Part shown: positions 42,887 to 52,384 of the stretch, in pieces
How the letters are laid out: each line of letters begins with the position of its first letter
Numbering within the stretch: the stretch's first letter is position 1
Notes under the pieces: generated by a model
Told to the model about the DNA's origin: nothing
What the model saw: only the letters and a program-made list of their open reading frames with translations
The model's database searches: none
Source: a virus
Direction: 5' to 3' (one strand)
Length of the DNA stretch: 64,000 bases
Virus record (IMG/VR): IMGVR_UViG_3300031525_000001
Coordinates: 62,001 to 126,000 of that record
Position numbers and translations under genes: made by a program

Positions 42887-45361
42887 TTAGCTGTGTTGCA
42901 AGGCGACCACAGCTACGAGAGTCTCGTAACCGAGTGGGTTGGCGAAGCCGATTACCTCGCCAGTGCCGACTGGCGGGGAACCTGCGACTGGGCTGCCCCC
43001 AATTTCGTAGGTGACCAAGTAGTGAGCTTCAGAGCCCACCAGCTTGCCGTTGGAGATGATGTTCATTCCTGCGGCACCCGTAGCGTTTGCCGTGTTGATG
43101 GCCTCGGCTGCGGCGATGGTGACCGATCCGTTGCGAGCCAGCGCACGTCCATTGAGGGTTCCACCGTCCAGCGTGATCGACGTGTAAGCGATAATCGTAC
43201 CGACCATCGTGTTGTTGTCGCCCACCTGCGTGAAGGAACTACCCACGATCCAGATAACGTTGCCAGCTTGGGCACCGTTAGCCAAGAGGACGGATGCACC
43301 GCTCTCAAGTGTGGTCGTTGAACCAGCGATGAACACGAAGGTCGCATTCGGGTTACCCTGTGCATCCAGCGTGATGCTCGTTGGGATGTCCATCGAGGAA
43401 CCAGCAGAGTAGACGCCAGCGGAATAGCGGCTTGCGCCCAAGTTGCCCAGAGTCGAAAGGTTGGCCGACGATGCGCTGAGTACCGTTGCAGGCAGTCCAG
43501 CGAAGTAGTTGTACGCGGACGTTGCAGCGACCTGAGCCGCAGGAGCGTCAGCGTTGTCCACTGTCCACACAGCAACACCCGGCACGATGGTCGTGGTCGG
43601 GGATGAGCCAACTACGCCGCCCGTGACCACGGTCACACCAGTATTGGTGATGCCGCTGCCAGCGAGGATCGAGTAGCTTCCAGCCGATCCCAGTTGCCCG
43701 CTGGTATTGATTGCCGAGCCTTCACCAGCGCCCAAGCCGTTCGCGCTCTTCTGAAGACCGACCGCGATGATTAGATCATTGGCCTGCGTTGTTTGGAAAG
43801 CTGGTGCAACCGCAGGGTTAGCGGATGATAGGCCGACTGAAACCCCATCCAACGATACGCCCGTCATGTTCGTCCAGTCAATGACTTGGAAGTTGATGCC
43901 GCCATCGAATACTGGCTTACCAGCCGCCAGATCAAGTGGAGCCGTCACACCGTCCTGATAGACGGAATTGAGGTTCACGGCGTAAGTGCCTGCGTTTGCG
44001 GAGTAGCAAGCCCAGATGTAGAGACTCGGGTAGTAACCGTCGAGGCTCCAGTCTGCGGCAGGCCACGAGGAGTTAGGAGCGGGAGGAATTGAGTATCCGC
44101 TGTAATCCGCGTCCGCGAGGTTGATGTGTGCCAAAAGCACCCAGTTGTTGACGATAGCGGTGCCCGTGCCAGCGGTTGTCGTGATAGCTGTTGCCGACGC
44201 GATAGTGACCGCCCCGTCGCCCCCACCTACGGCAAGAGCACGCCCGTTGAGGGTGCCGCCGCCAAGGGTGATGGATGTATAGGCGAGGATGACGCCGACC
44301 ATGTTCGATGAGATACCATTCCAAACAGAGGTGAAGGAGCTTCCGACGACCCAGACCACGTTCGCAGCTTGTGCGCCGTTTGCGAGGATGATAGATGCAC
44401 CGCTCTCAAGGGTGACAGTCGAAGCTGCGATGAACACAAACAAAGCGTTCGGGTTGCCCTGAGCATCGAGGGTGATCGAAGTCGGGATGTCCAAAGTACC
44501 GCCAGAGAAGACACCTGCGTGGTAGACGCCTACTCCACCACCACCATTGTTGGTGCTGAGGTTAGCGAGACCAGTCTGGGTGGGGGTTAATCCACTGTAA
44601 TAGGTGAATGCTGCATTGCCCGCAGTGCGTGCTGCACCCGCGCTGGCATTATCAATTGCTGCTGGAGGAACGAACGTGAAGCCCGCCTCAGGACCAGTTG
44701 TCGGGGCAGAACCGATGTTGCCGCCAGAGACTACGGATGCGCCCGTGTTCGTGATACCCGCATAGGCGAGGATGGCATACTCTGACGCCGAGCCCAACTC
44801 AGCGGTGACCGCATTGGGGCTATTGCCGCCGTTCGAGGTGTCCGAGATTGTCGGAGCCGTGGGCATGAAGTCGTTCAAGCCCTGAAGGTAGCCGAAACTC
44901 GGGGATGCGCCATGAAGCTGATCGAATGGATCGAGGCTCTTGAGGCCGAATGCGATGGCAATGAGGGTATCGCCAGCCTGCGGGCTCACGTAGACGTTAT
45001 CGCCTTGGTTGCTGGACTGGAGTTTCTCGACCTTGGAGGCGTACTGCGAAGGATTGCCGTACCCAACGGATATCTGAGCCTGCCCTGCGGCAACTACAGC
45101 GGTGCTGTAGCGGTTGTTGAGGGTAAGGGTGGTCGCGGAGGACTGCACGCACACGAATTCGCCGTTGTTATTGAGGGCGGCGAAGCCAGTGATGTTGAAA
45201 GCCTTGCCTGCGTAAGCGCCGTTCGGCTGCGATGCCGTGGCTGCCCCGCCAGTGATGGTTCCTGTGTAGACTGTGGTGCCAGTGGTCGCCCCGGGATAGG
45301 GGAGAACTGATGCGGCAACCTGAGTCAGTGTAAAAATTGGACCGATTGTTGGTACGCCCAT
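42887..45361 (-). CDS. Surface protein with two ice-binding-like DUF3494 domains
   Basis: An 824-residue protein. Residues about 30-110 form a phage-type beta-sandwich (NITGFAALNNNGEFVCV). Residues about 185-405 and 560-775 are two DUF3494 domains, each with ASEYAILAYAG-type starts, SITLDAQGNPNA, LANGAQA-NV-W-VGSSF and SITL-GGTLNGRALA. The linker between is beta-rich. DUF3494 proteins are ice-binding or adhesive solenoids; in a phage this is most likely an adhesin, fibre or spike component. Single-gene minus-strand unit with its own terminator. No signal peptide. Confidence 0.82.
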   Translation of the reverse strand: MGVPTIGPIFTLTQVAASVLPYPGATTGTTVYTGTITGGAATASQPNGAYAGKAFNITGFAALNNNGEFVCVQSSATTLTLNNRYSTAVVAAGQAQISVGYGNPSQYASKVEKLQSSNQGDNVYVSPQAGDTLIAIAFGLKSLDPFDQLHGASPSFGYLQGLNDFMPTAPTISDTSNGGNSPNAVTAELGSASEYAILAYAGITNTGASVVSGGNIGSAPTTGPEAGFTFVPPAAIDNASAGAARTAGNAAFTYYSGLTPTQTGLANLSTNNGGGGVGVYHAGVFSGGTLDIPTSITLDAQGNPNALFVFIAASTVTLESGASIILANGAQAANVVWVVGSSFTSVWNGISSNMVGVILAYTSITLGGGTLNGRALAVGGGDGAVTIASATAITTTAGTGTAIVNNWVLLAHINLADADYSGYSIPPAPNSSWPAADWSLDGYYPSLYIWACYSANAGTYAVNLNSVYQDGVTAPLDLAAGKPVFDGGINFQVIDWTNMTGVSLDGVSVGLSSANPAVAPAFQTTQANDLIIAVGLQKSANGLGAGEGSAINTSGQLGSAGSYSILAGSGITNTGVTVVTGGVVGSSPTTTIVPGVAVWTVDNADAPAAQVAATSAYNYFAGLPATVLSASSANLSTLGNLGASRYSAGVYSAGSSMDIPTSITLDAQGNPNATFVFIAGSTTTLESGASVLLANGAQAGNVIWIVGSSFTQVGDNNTMVGTIIAYTSITLDGGTLNGRALARNGSVTIAAAEAINTANATGAAGMNIISNGKLVGSEAHYLVTYEIGGSPVAGSPPVGTGEVIGFANPLGYETLVAVVALQHS

Positions 45362-45483
45362 GGTGAGTGTTCCTTGGAGGAAATATCCTCTACATCCAAT
45401 GGGTTTGGTAGCGAATAAAATCTGTTAACTAGCAAACTCTCTATTTAGGAGTCAATAATAGGAGGATTGCGGTATTACCTGAT

Positions 45484-46095
45484 ATGACCCCAAAAACACC
45501 GAAAAAGTGGAAACTCGAAGACCTCCCACTAGCTGTTCGACAGGCAAAGTCGTGGACGGGAGCGTGCCTTGCTTTGGGGTTAAAGGCCAATAACGGGGCA
45601 AATTTGAAGAAATGGGTCGTACAATTGGGGCTTAGTACAGATCATTTCACAGGTGAGTGGCGAAGTCGTCGTAAATTAAGTGATGCGGAGGTTTTTTGCC
45701 AAGACTCTAAGCACGTATGGGCGGCTAAGAATCGGTTTTACAAACAGACACCAGACACTTGTATGCTCTGCGGACAGGGGACAATTTGGAATGGTAGACC
45801 CTTACGGTTTCAAATTGACCATAAAAACGGCGATGGCGGTGATTGTCGCCGAGAAAACCTACAGAAAATTTGCCCCAACTGTCACACTCAAACCGACACG
45901 TATTGTGGACGAAATCGGGTTGCCACGGATGGGACTTACAGCAAAATTAACGGTCAAACAATTTGGTGTAACGGGTGTTGCCAGTGGCTTGTTCCCGACA
46001 TGTTTGGAAATAAGGCTAGTATGCCAAACGGCAAGCAATCTCGATGTGCGTCCTGCATGGAGCCGAAAACAGAGGGGGCATCGAGTGGGGCGTAA
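45484..46095 (+). CDS. HNH endonuclease with N-terminal recognition domain
   Basis: A 203-residue protein. N-terminal part (LEDLPLAVRQAKSWTGACLALGL) resembles the helix-turn-helix-like recognition domain of phage HNH proteins. The centre has CMLCGQG, RFQIDHKNGDGGDCRRENLQ, CPNCHTQTDTY, an HNH core with Asp-His and Asn. A third Cys set (CNGCCQW...CASC) ends the protein. AGGAGG lies 18 bases before the ATG, further than usual. Confidence 0.82.
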   Translation: MTPKTPKKWKLEDLPLAVRQAKSWTGACLALGLKANNGANLKKWVVQLGLSTDHFTGEWRSRRKLSDAEVFCQDSKHVWAAKNRFYKQTPDTCMLCGQGTIWNGRPLRFQIDHKNGDGGDCRRENLQKICPNCHTQTDTYCGRNRVATDGTYSKINGQTIWCNGCCQWLVPDMFGNKASMPNGKQSRCASCMEPKTEGASSGA

Positions 46096-46522
46096 AAGAC
46101 TCTTCAACGACAAAACAAAATGGTGTCGGAAGTGTGAAAAGTGGCTCGTCTTGTCGGCTTTTGGCCTCAACAAACGCACCGCCAGTGGCCGCTCCTACTA
46201 CTGCCGCACCTGCCACAACACCTATTGTGGGACGTTTTGGACGAAAGTTCACACCTATGACGCCTTCCTCGAACGCGAATACCACATGCACCCGGGTCAG
46301 TACCTCGACCTTTGGCGGGCTCAGGATAAAAAGTGCCCGATCTGTGACTTGGCGTTGGTATTGTATAACAGGAAGACTTTGGTGGATTTCCGCGATGGGC
46401 GGGTCCATGGGCTGTTGTGTGCCGACTGCATGGAGGGACTGAAGAAGCTGAAAATCTCCCCCGAGTTGCTTGCGAAAGCCATTCAGTATCTCAAACCGAT
46501 TAGTATGGGAGTCACGCCGTGA
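46085..46522 (+). CDS. Degenerate endonuclease VII-like HNH protein
   Basis: A 145-residue protein started at GTG 46085 with an AGAGGGGG site, overlapping the previous stop by 11 bases. Zinc pairs (CRKCEKW, CRTCHN) and core CPICDLAL, LVDFRDGRVHGLLC, CMEGLKKL and the final helix match the endonuclease VII family. However, the normal DHDH is DFRD here and the CN of the second metal site is CM, so the nuclease is probably inactive. It may have become a DNA-binding protein. Its last four bases overlap the first glycosyltransferase. Confidence 0.7.
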   Translation: MGRKRLFNDKTKWCRKCEKWLVLSAFGLNKRTASGRSYYCRTCHNTYCGTFWTKVHTYDAFLEREYHMHPGQYLDLWRAQDKKCPICDLALVLYNRKTLVDFRDGRVHGLLCADCMEGLKKLKISPELLAKAIQYLKPISMGVTP

Positions 46523-47226
46523 GCGACGTAGCACTCGTAATCATCTGTACAGGCACCGCCTACTGGAAATTTACCCAAGCGGCGGTCGATTCGGTGCGTG
46601 CGTTCTTTCCCGCCGACATCCTTCTGTTCACGGACAATCCTCAGCAGTTTCCCGTCGCCAAGCAGGTGATGCACCCGCATCCCGGATGGCCGAACGCCAC
46701 ACTGATGCGATTCCATACCATATTGAGCCAGCGGGAATGGCTGTCCCAGTACAAGTACGTTTTCTACATGGACGTGTGCATGAACATGATGAGCCCGATA
46801 GCTGCGGCGGAAGTCCTCTCTGACGGCATCACGGCTTGCGTACACGCCTCGTTCGAATTGAGCAAGGGGCGTTACTGCACTCCCGAGGAGAACCCGAAGT
46901 CCACCGCCTACCTCAGTAAGAGGGACATCCGTAAGATGTACATTGGCGGTTTCTGGGGCGGACCAACTGAGAAAATCTTGAGCATGGCGGAAACGATCAG
47001 CAAACGCATAGACATCGACAACGCCAACAACTTTATCGCCACATGGCATGATGAGTCGCACATCAATCGCTATTTCTACGAATTCCCGCCGACGAAGGAA
47101 TTGGACTTGCCGTACAACAACTGGACTAAAACTCCTGACATCAAAATCTGGCGTGTCCCCAAGGGTACGCCCAACCGCCCGGCCGTGAACGGGGTGCAGC
47201 CATTTGAACAGAGGAATTTGCCATGA
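46519..47226 (+). CDS. GT6-family glycosyltransferase-like protein
   Basis: A 235-residue protein starting with GTG. It shows the GT6 (ABO blood-group transferase) order: TDNPQQFP, RFHTILSQREWL, FYMDVCMNM, YIGGFWGGP (residues 141-149), and WHDESHINRYF (176-186). GT6 enzymes transfer Gal or GalNAc in alpha-1,3 linkage. The usual metal-binding DxD is DVC at residues 85-87, so metal use may be altered, as in some bacterial GT6 with NxN. First transferase in a 12-kb operon. Confidence 0.75.
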   Translation: MSDVALVIICTGTAYWKFTQAAVDSVRAFFPADILLFTDNPQQFPVAKQVMHPHPGWPNATLMRFHTILSQREWLSQYKYVFYMDVCMNMMSPIAAAEVLSDGITACVHASFELSKGRYCTPEENPKSTAYLSKRDIRKMYIGGFWGGPTEKILSMAETISKRIDIDNANNFIATWHDESHINRYFYEFPPTKELDLPYNNWTKTPDIKIWRVPKGTPNRPAVNGVQPFEQRNLP

Positions 47227-47918
47227 AGGTGCTGGTAGCGATCTTGGCTTGCCATAGGTACGTCGGTATGCCGGGTAAAGGCTGGGATTGGACGAATAGG
47301 ATGAAGCACAATTCCATCCCCGTAGACGTACAGATCGCGGCGTGCCGTGAGACTTGGGTCAAGGATTTTGCAGCTTACCCCAATGTCGATGTGAGGTTCT
47401 TCTATGGGCGCGGAGCGAATCGACAGCCGCTACCCGATGAAGTGTTTTTGGACGTTCCAGATGACTACAAAAGCCTGCCGTACAAGACAAGAGGCGTGTG
47501 CCAATGGTCAGGGGAGCGCCAATACGATTTCATCTTCAAGACTGATGATGACACCTTTGTTTGGGTGGATCGCCTGATGAAGAGCGGGTTTGAGGCTTAC
47601 GACTATGTGGGTTCCGCCAGCGTTCATACACCTCAAAACCTTTACGTGACTGGACTAGGGTACTGGTTGAGCGCAAGGGCCGCTAGGTTGGTCGCAGCCG
47701 CGCAACCAAACAATACATTAGAGGATCACTGGGTGGGGTCGGTGATGCGTAAAGCTAGGATCATTCCAAAGCATGATACGCGGTATCATCCCATAGCTGG
47801 CAAATTCGTAGGCGTAGCCGCGATGCCGAGGAATTCCGAGTTTATCGCCGTTCATCCGTGCGATCCTACTATGATGCGTACCTACGCTCAGGAGTTGAAA
47901 ATCCATGGTGACAGTTAA
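47223..47918 (+). CDS. GT31-like glycosyltransferase
   Basis: A 231-residue protein with MKVLVAILAC, CRETWVKDF (the RxTW motif of GT31 galactosyl/GlcNAc transferases), FKTDDDTFVW (metal-binding DDD) and a GLGYWLSARAARL acceptor-side segment. Related in sequence to the products at 53070, 53771 and 56289. It overlaps the upstream stop in ATGA. Confidence 0.72.
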   Translation: MKVLVAILACHRYVGMPGKGWDWTNRMKHNSIPVDVQIAACRETWVKDFAAYPNVDVRFFYGRGANRQPLPDEVFLDVPDDYKSLPYKTRGVCQWSGERQYDFIFKTDDDTFVWVDRLMKSGFEAYDYVGSASVHTPQNLYVTGLGYWLSARAARLVAAAQPNNTLEDHWVGSVMRKARIIPKHDTRYHPIAGKFVGVAAMPRNSEFIAVHPCDPTMMRTYAQELKIHGDS

Positions 47919-48675
47919 TTTAATGGGAGGGTTGGGGAATCAGCTTTTCCAATACGCCTACAGTAGAGCACTCGCAGCGCAGGGTCGCGAGGTCTATCTC
48001 ACGAACATACAGGTTGTCAATGTTACGGACCACCGCATCTATTCTCTAGACGGTTTCAATACTATCGTCAAGCTCCACAACCCCCCGCCTATTGGGGCAG
48101 CGCCACTCTACGAGAGCGGACTACCCTTTGACGAGAGAATGCTTAACATCCCCGAACCTACCATCGTCTACGGCTATTTTCAAACAGAAAAGTATTTCCT
48201 AAACATCGAAGACTCAATTCGTAAAGAATTGACCCTGAAATCCTCGCTGAGTGAAAAGGCTCAAGCAATTGCCAAGGAGATTCAAAGCTGTGAAAGCATC
48301 TCCCTCCATGTACGCCGAGGCGACTATCTGCAATTGCTCGCATTTCATGGAATGGTGGAACCAACGTATTACACGGCAGCCATTGGTACAATCTCACAAA
48401 AGGTTTCCAACCCCAAGGTCTTCATCTTTTCCGATGACCCGAAATGGTGTGAGGATAACCTGACTGGGACGGTCATTGAAACGGGAAGCAAGTTTGAAGA
48501 CCTCCACTTGATGTCCCTCTGTCGTCACAACGTGATCGTGAACAGTTCTTTCAGTTGGTGGGGTGCGTGGCTGAATCCGAACCCAGATAAAATCGTCGTG
48601 GCACCTAAACGATGGTTTTCTGCAAAGGATTTAGACAGTCGAGACATCATACCTGACGGGTGGATTAAAATATGA
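47905..48675 (+). CDS. Alpha-1,2-fucosyltransferase (GT11)
   Basis: A 256-residue protein with all GT11 marks: [11 protein letters not shown] (residues 8-18), HVRRGDY (135-141), IFSDDPKWC (174-182) and [11 protein letters not shown] (213-223). GT11 enzymes move L-fucose from GDP-fucose in alpha-1,2 linkage, as in O-antigens. Followed within the operon by GDP-mannose dehydratase, which makes the precursor of GDP-fucose. Cytoplasmic; length normal for the family or slightly short. Confidence 0.88.
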   Translation: MVTVNLMGGLGNQLFQYAYSRALAAQGREVYLTNIQVVNVTDHRIYSLDGFNTIVKLHNPPPIGAAPLYESGLPFDERMLNIPEPTIVYGYFQTEKYFLNIEDSIRKELTLKSSLSEKAQAIAKEIQSCESISLHVRRGDYLQLLAFHGMVEPTYYTAAIGTISQKVSNPKVFIFSDDPKWCEDNLTGTVIETGSKFEDLHLMSLCRHNVIVNSSFSWWGAWLNPNPDKIVVAPKRWFSAKDLDSRDIIPDGWIKI

Positions 48676-49670
48676 AGGCTCTAATTACAGGAATAACGGG
48701 GCAGGATGGTTCATACTTGGCGGAACTTCTGCTGGAGAAGGGCTACGAAGTCCACGGTGTCATTCGTCGATCAAGCAGTTTCAACACTGGACGAATTGAC
48801 CACATTTTTGATCGTCTCCACCTCCACTACTGCGATTTGACTGACGGTAGTGCCCTGAGTCGGTTGGTGGGGGAAATTCAACCCGATGAGGTGTACAACT
48901 TGGGAGCACAGAGCCATGTGCGCGTTAGCTTCGACATCCCCGAGTACACTGCCGATGTAGATGCTTTGGGGACGCTACGGCTTCTCGAAGCAATCAAGGC
49001 ACAGTGCCCTACGGCCAAATTTTATCAAGCATCGTCCAGTGAATTGTTCGGAAAGGTGCTGGAAGTGCCGCAGACTGAAAAGACCCCATTCTATCCTCGG
49101 AGTCCTTACGGTATTGCCAAGCAGTTTGCATTTTGGACGACCGTGAACTATCGTGAAATGGGCATGTTTGCCTGCAACGGCATCCTGTTCAACCATGAGT
49201 CTCCTCGGCGTGGCGAAACCTTCGTATCGCGCAAGATTACCAAAGCAGCGACGAGGATCAAGGTGGGACTCCAAAAGGAACTCTTGCTGGGAAACCTTGA
49301 CGCTAAACGTGACTGGGGATATGCTAAAGATTACGTGGAAGCCATGTGGCTCATGCTACAGCAACCCACCCCCGAGGATTTCGTTATTGCCACGGGAGAA
49401 ACACACACGGTGCGGGAGTTTCTGGATGAGACATTTGAATATCTGGGACTGGACTGGAACAAGTACGTGGGGATCGATCCGAAATACTATCGCCCCACAG
49501 AAGTAGATATCCTACTCGGGGATGCATCCAAGGCAAAAAGGATGCTGGGTTGGGAACCCCAGTGGAAGTTTCGAAATTTAGTCCGCATGATGGTTGACGC
49601 GGACATGGCGGACGCTCGCAGAGAATGTGGGCCTAATGGTGGAAATCCTTACGAATGGGACTGGCAATGA
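48672..49670 (+). CDS. gmd: GDP-mannose 4,6-dehydratase
   Basis: A 332-residue SDR enzyme: [10 protein letters not shown] cofactor motif (residues 7-16), [12 protein letters not shown], the SSSELFG catalytic Ser/Glu region near 121-127, [10 protein letters not shown] with Tyr146 and Lys150, NHESPRRGE and [14 protein letters not shown]. These are diagnostic for Gmd, which converts GDP-D-mannose to GDP-4-keto-6-deoxy-D-mannose using NADP. That product feeds fucose, rhamnose, perosamine and colitose pathways. Overlaps neighbours in ATGA on both sides. Confidence 0.93.
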   Translation: MKALITGITGQDGSYLAELLLEKGYEVHGVIRRSSSFNTGRIDHIFDRLHLHYCDLTDGSALSRLVGEIQPDEVYNLGAQSHVRVSFDIPEYTADVDALGTLRLLEAIKAQCPTAKFYQASSSELFGKVLEVPQTEKTPFYPRSPYGIAKQFAFWTTVNYREMGMFACNGILFNHESPRRGETFVSRKITKAATRIKVGLQKELLLGNLDAKRDWGYAKDYVEAMWLMLQQPTPEDFVIATGETHTVREFLDETFEYLGLDWNKYVGIDPKYYRPTEVDILLGDASKAKRMLGWEPQWKFRNLVRMMVDADMADARRECGPNGGNPYEWDWQ

Positions 49671-50680
49671 CAACGACTCAAATGCTTAACCTCTTAATTC
49701 ATGATGCTGAAGAAGCTCTAAGCGTGGTTGATTATAAACCACTCGATGGCGCTCGTGTTTTTATTTCGGGGGCTACGGGGTTAATCGGTATGCACCTCCT
49801 GACGATTCTCTATGTCCTCAAACGGGAGGGGTACAAGATTGAGGGTTTCGGACAGTACCACAGCGAACCCGCGCCGTACACCAAAGAGCTTGCGACCCTT
49901 GCTGGGTTCGATCTTTATCACGATTCAATGAAGGTGCCTCAAACAGATGTTATCATCCACTCAGCGGGGTACGGTCAACCCATGATTTTCATGGCTAACC
50001 CCGCAGCGACCATTCTTGTAAACACAGCCGTTACAGAACGGCTGTTGGAATCCCTCAACTCGGGGGGTCGTTTCCTTTTTGTGAGTTCCAATGAAGTTTA
50101 CCACGGTCTACACAAGGAGTTCGCTACGGAAGAAGACATTGGAACCACCACCCCCTACCATCCACGAGCGGGCTACATTGAGGGAAAGCGGAGCGGCGAA
50201 GCAATTACTCACTCCTACCGTAAGAACGGTGTTAACGCGGCGTCTGCCCGCCTCAACCTGACCTATGGCCTCGGCGCTCGTAAGGGTGACAAACGAGCCC
50301 TAAGCGGATTTATCGATCAAGCAGTAACAGCCAATCACATCGAGATGAAATTTTCAGGTAAAGAGATGCGGACATGCTGCTACGCTAAAGACGTTGCGAC
50401 GATGTTGTGGAGGGTTATCCTTCACGGCACAAAACCCGTTTACAACGTTGGCGAGCGTTCCACAACCAGTATCGCCGAATTAGCAACCATCGTTGCTCGG
50501 CTTACAGGGTCAACGATTCAAATTCCAGAGGAGGATAAGGAACTGCCCGGTTCTCACGCCCTGCCTCGGATGGACATCTCTCTAATGGAGGCTGACTTAG
50601 GAAAGACCGAGTACACCACTCTGGAAGAGGGTCTGAAGAGAACAATCGCGTGGCATAGGGGGCTACATGAATCACTTTAA
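49667..50680 (+). CDS. NAD(P)-dependent SDR epimerase/dehydratase
   Basis: A 337-residue extended SDR protein. GATGLIG at residues 35-41 binds the cofactor; catalytic Ser140/141 ([10 protein letters not shown]) and Tyr170-Lys174 (GYIEGK) are present, then RLNLTYGLG. The 30-residue extension before the Rossmann fold is unusual. Sitting after Gmd and before an RmlC-like and a DegT-like gene, it probably reduces or epimerises the 4-keto sugar. Exact substrate unknown; a UXS/GDP-sugar reductase role is possible. Confidence 0.75.
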   Translation: MTTTQMLNLLIHDAEEALSVVDYKPLDGARVFISGATGLIGMHLLTILYVLKREGYKIEGFGQYHSEPAPYTKELATLAGFDLYHDSMKVPQTDVIIHSAGYGQPMIFMANPAATILVNTAVTERLLESLNSGGRFLFVSSNEVYHGLHKEFATEEDIGTTTPYHPRAGYIEGKRSGEAITHSYRKNGVNAASARLNLTYGLGARKGDKRALSGFIDQAVTANHIEMKFSGKEMRTCCYAKDVATMLWRVILHGTKPVYNVGERSTTSIAELATIVARLTGSTIQIPEEDKELPGSHALPRMDISLMEADLGKTEYTTLEEGLKRTIAWHRGLHESL

Positions 50681-51215
50681 GGTAGAAGACGAGAAGTTTG
50701 GCGGGCGTGTGAAGTTGATATCCTCAACCTGTTTTGAGGATAGTCGCGGCTTTTTTAACATCACTTACCTCGATGACGAGATGAAAGAAATGGGTCTCCC
50801 GCCGTTTGTCCGCGATCTCCACTCCCGCTCCATGAAGGACGTAGTTCGAGGGCTGCACTTTCAGTCTACACCACCCATGGCAAAGCTGATGCGTGTTCCA
50901 CGCGGTAGAGTTTTTATGGTGACGGTTGATGTTAACCCACAATCCCCCACGTTCCTACAATACTACAGCCTCATTATGGAGGAGGGGGACAAACTTCAGC
51001 TTTGGGGTGAGGCGGACATTGCTCGGGGTTTCTGTGCTTTAGAGGATTACTCCGAGGTGCAGTACAAGTGCTCGGGGCATTTCAATAAAGCATTCGATGA
51101 CGCAATCCTGTGGGATGATCCTGTTATCGGCATCGACTGGCCTGTAAAAGATCACCCCATCTTGTCGGATAGGGATCGACACGCCGTAACCGCGAAGGAG
51201 TTTTTCCACCTATGA
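50667..51215 (+). CDS. RmlC-like 3,5-epimerase
   Basis: A 182-residue cupin protein: VVRGLHFQ with His64 (catalytic base position), FMVTVDVNPQSPTF, IARGFCALEDYSEVQYKCSG and WDDPVIGIDWP. These are RmlC family marks for epimerisation of 4-keto-6-deoxy sugars. The conserved second Tyr of the YKCTxxY segment appears as Phe139 here, so it may be a one-site epimerase or a variant. Overlaps genes on both sides. Confidence 0.8.
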   Translation: MNHFKVEDEKFGGRVKLISSTCFEDSRGFFNITYLDDEMKEMGLPPFVRDLHSRSMKDVVRGLHFQSTPPMAKLMRVPRGRVFMVTVDVNPQSPTFLQYYSLIMEEGDKLQLWGEADIARGFCALEDYSEVQYKCSGHFNKAFDDAILWDDPVIGIDWPVKDHPILSDRDRHAVTAKEFFHL

Positions 51216-52384
51216 GGCCCATAACTCTAGGAAATCTGGACATCAGTACGAAGGGCAAGCAGTACGTCAACGATGCCCTAAATAACAATCGCCTATCAAA
51301 GGGTGAGTACACTCTTGCCTTTGAGAAGGGGTTTGCTGATTTGCACGGGTCAAAGCACGGCATTTTTATGAATAGCGGCACCAGTGCCCTACAGGTTGCG
51401 CTCGCGGCCCTCAAAGAAGTCCACGGCTATCAGGATGGGGACGAAGTGATCGTTCCCGCGATCACGTTCATCGCTACCAGCAATATCGTCATCCAAAATA
51501 ACATGAAGCCCGTCTTTGTGGACGTTGACCCCCTTACCTTTAATCTAAACCCCGCGAGGGTCGAAGAGGCCGTTACCCCCCGCACACGCTGTATCATTCC
51601 AGTTCATCTGTTTGGGCTGCCCGCTGATATGACCGCTATCATGGAAATTGCGAGTAGGTGCGGGCTTCAGGTAATCGAGGATTCCTGCGAGACAATGTTT
51701 GCGAACCTAAACGGTCAGTCTGTTGGGTCTTTCGGTGACTTTGGTTGTTTTTCCACCTATGTCGCACACCTGATTGTCGGCGGTGTGGGTGGTATCGTAA
51801 CGACCAGCAACACGGAGCTTGACGGACTTTGCCGTAGCTTGATGGCACACGGACGTGACAGTATCTACACAAACATTGATGACGATGACAACCCCGAATC
51901 AATTGAACTCTCAAAGCAAATCATCGAGAGACGCTATCGTTTTGAACGTGTGGGCTACTCCTATCGCGCTACGGAACTGGAGGCTGCCATAGCCCTGAGC
52001 GAGTTGGAACGTTGGGAAGAAAACATCCTAACCCGCCGTACTAATGCATCCGAACTGACGAGTCTGTTGAGCGATATCCCCGAGCTACAGCTACCCGTCG
52101 TGCCTGAGGGGTATCAGCATTCGTTTATGATGTATCCCATGGTGCTCGATGTCTCCGGTAGGGATAAACTCCTGATGTACTTGGAAGAGCGGGGCATTGA
52201 GACACGCTATCTCTTTCCCCTCCTTAGCCAACCGATCTATCAGAAATTGTTCCCGGGTGAAGCGGCCAATCACCCAGTCGCAGAGCATCTGGCTAAGAAT
52301 GGTTTCTTCATCGGTATGCATCAGGGCTTGACCTCAAGCGACATACACTACGTTTCAGAGGTTTTGCACGAGTACCTAAAATGA
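51212..52384 (+). CDS. DegT-family PLP enzyme with His in place of catalytic Lys (3-dehydratase-like)
   Basis: A 390-residue fold type I protein: MNSGTSALQVAL, VPAITFIATSN, VIEDSCET with Asp157 for PLP, then FSTYVAHLIVGGVGG. In DegT/DnrJ/EryC1 aminotransferases the residue after this strand is the PLP-binding Lys; here His186 (codon 51767-51769) occupies it. The same change is known in ColD and RfbH, which remove the 3-hydroxyl of 4-keto-6-deoxy sugars. With Gmd in the operon a GDP-4-keto-3,6-dideoxymannose product is plausible. Dehydratase role is inferred. Confidence 0.8.
   Translation: MRPITLGNLDISTKGKQYVNDALNNNRLSKGEYTLAFEKGFADLHGSKHGIFMNSGTSALQVALAALKEVHGYQDGDEVIVPAITFIATSNIVIQNNMKPVFVDVDPLTFNLNPARVEEAVTPRTRCIIPVHLFGLPADMTAIMEIASRCGLQVIEDSCETMFANLNGQSVGSFGDFGCFSTYVAHLIVGGVGGIVTTSNTELDGLCRSLMAHGRDSIYTNIDDDDNPESIELSKQIIERRYRFERVGYSYRATELEAAIALSELERWEENILTRRTNASELTSLLSDIPELQLPVVPEGYQHSFMMYPMVLDVSGRDKLLMYLEERGIETRYLFPLLSQPIYQKLFPGEAANHPVAEHLAKNGFFIGMHQGLTSSDIHYVSEVLHEYLK

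Noticed and set aside
45680-46084. N-terminal extension of the degenerate HNH gene
   Set aside because: The open frame overlaps the coding frame of the preceding HNH gene over its entire length and is not protein-like; the GTG at 46085 has a better ribosome binding site.
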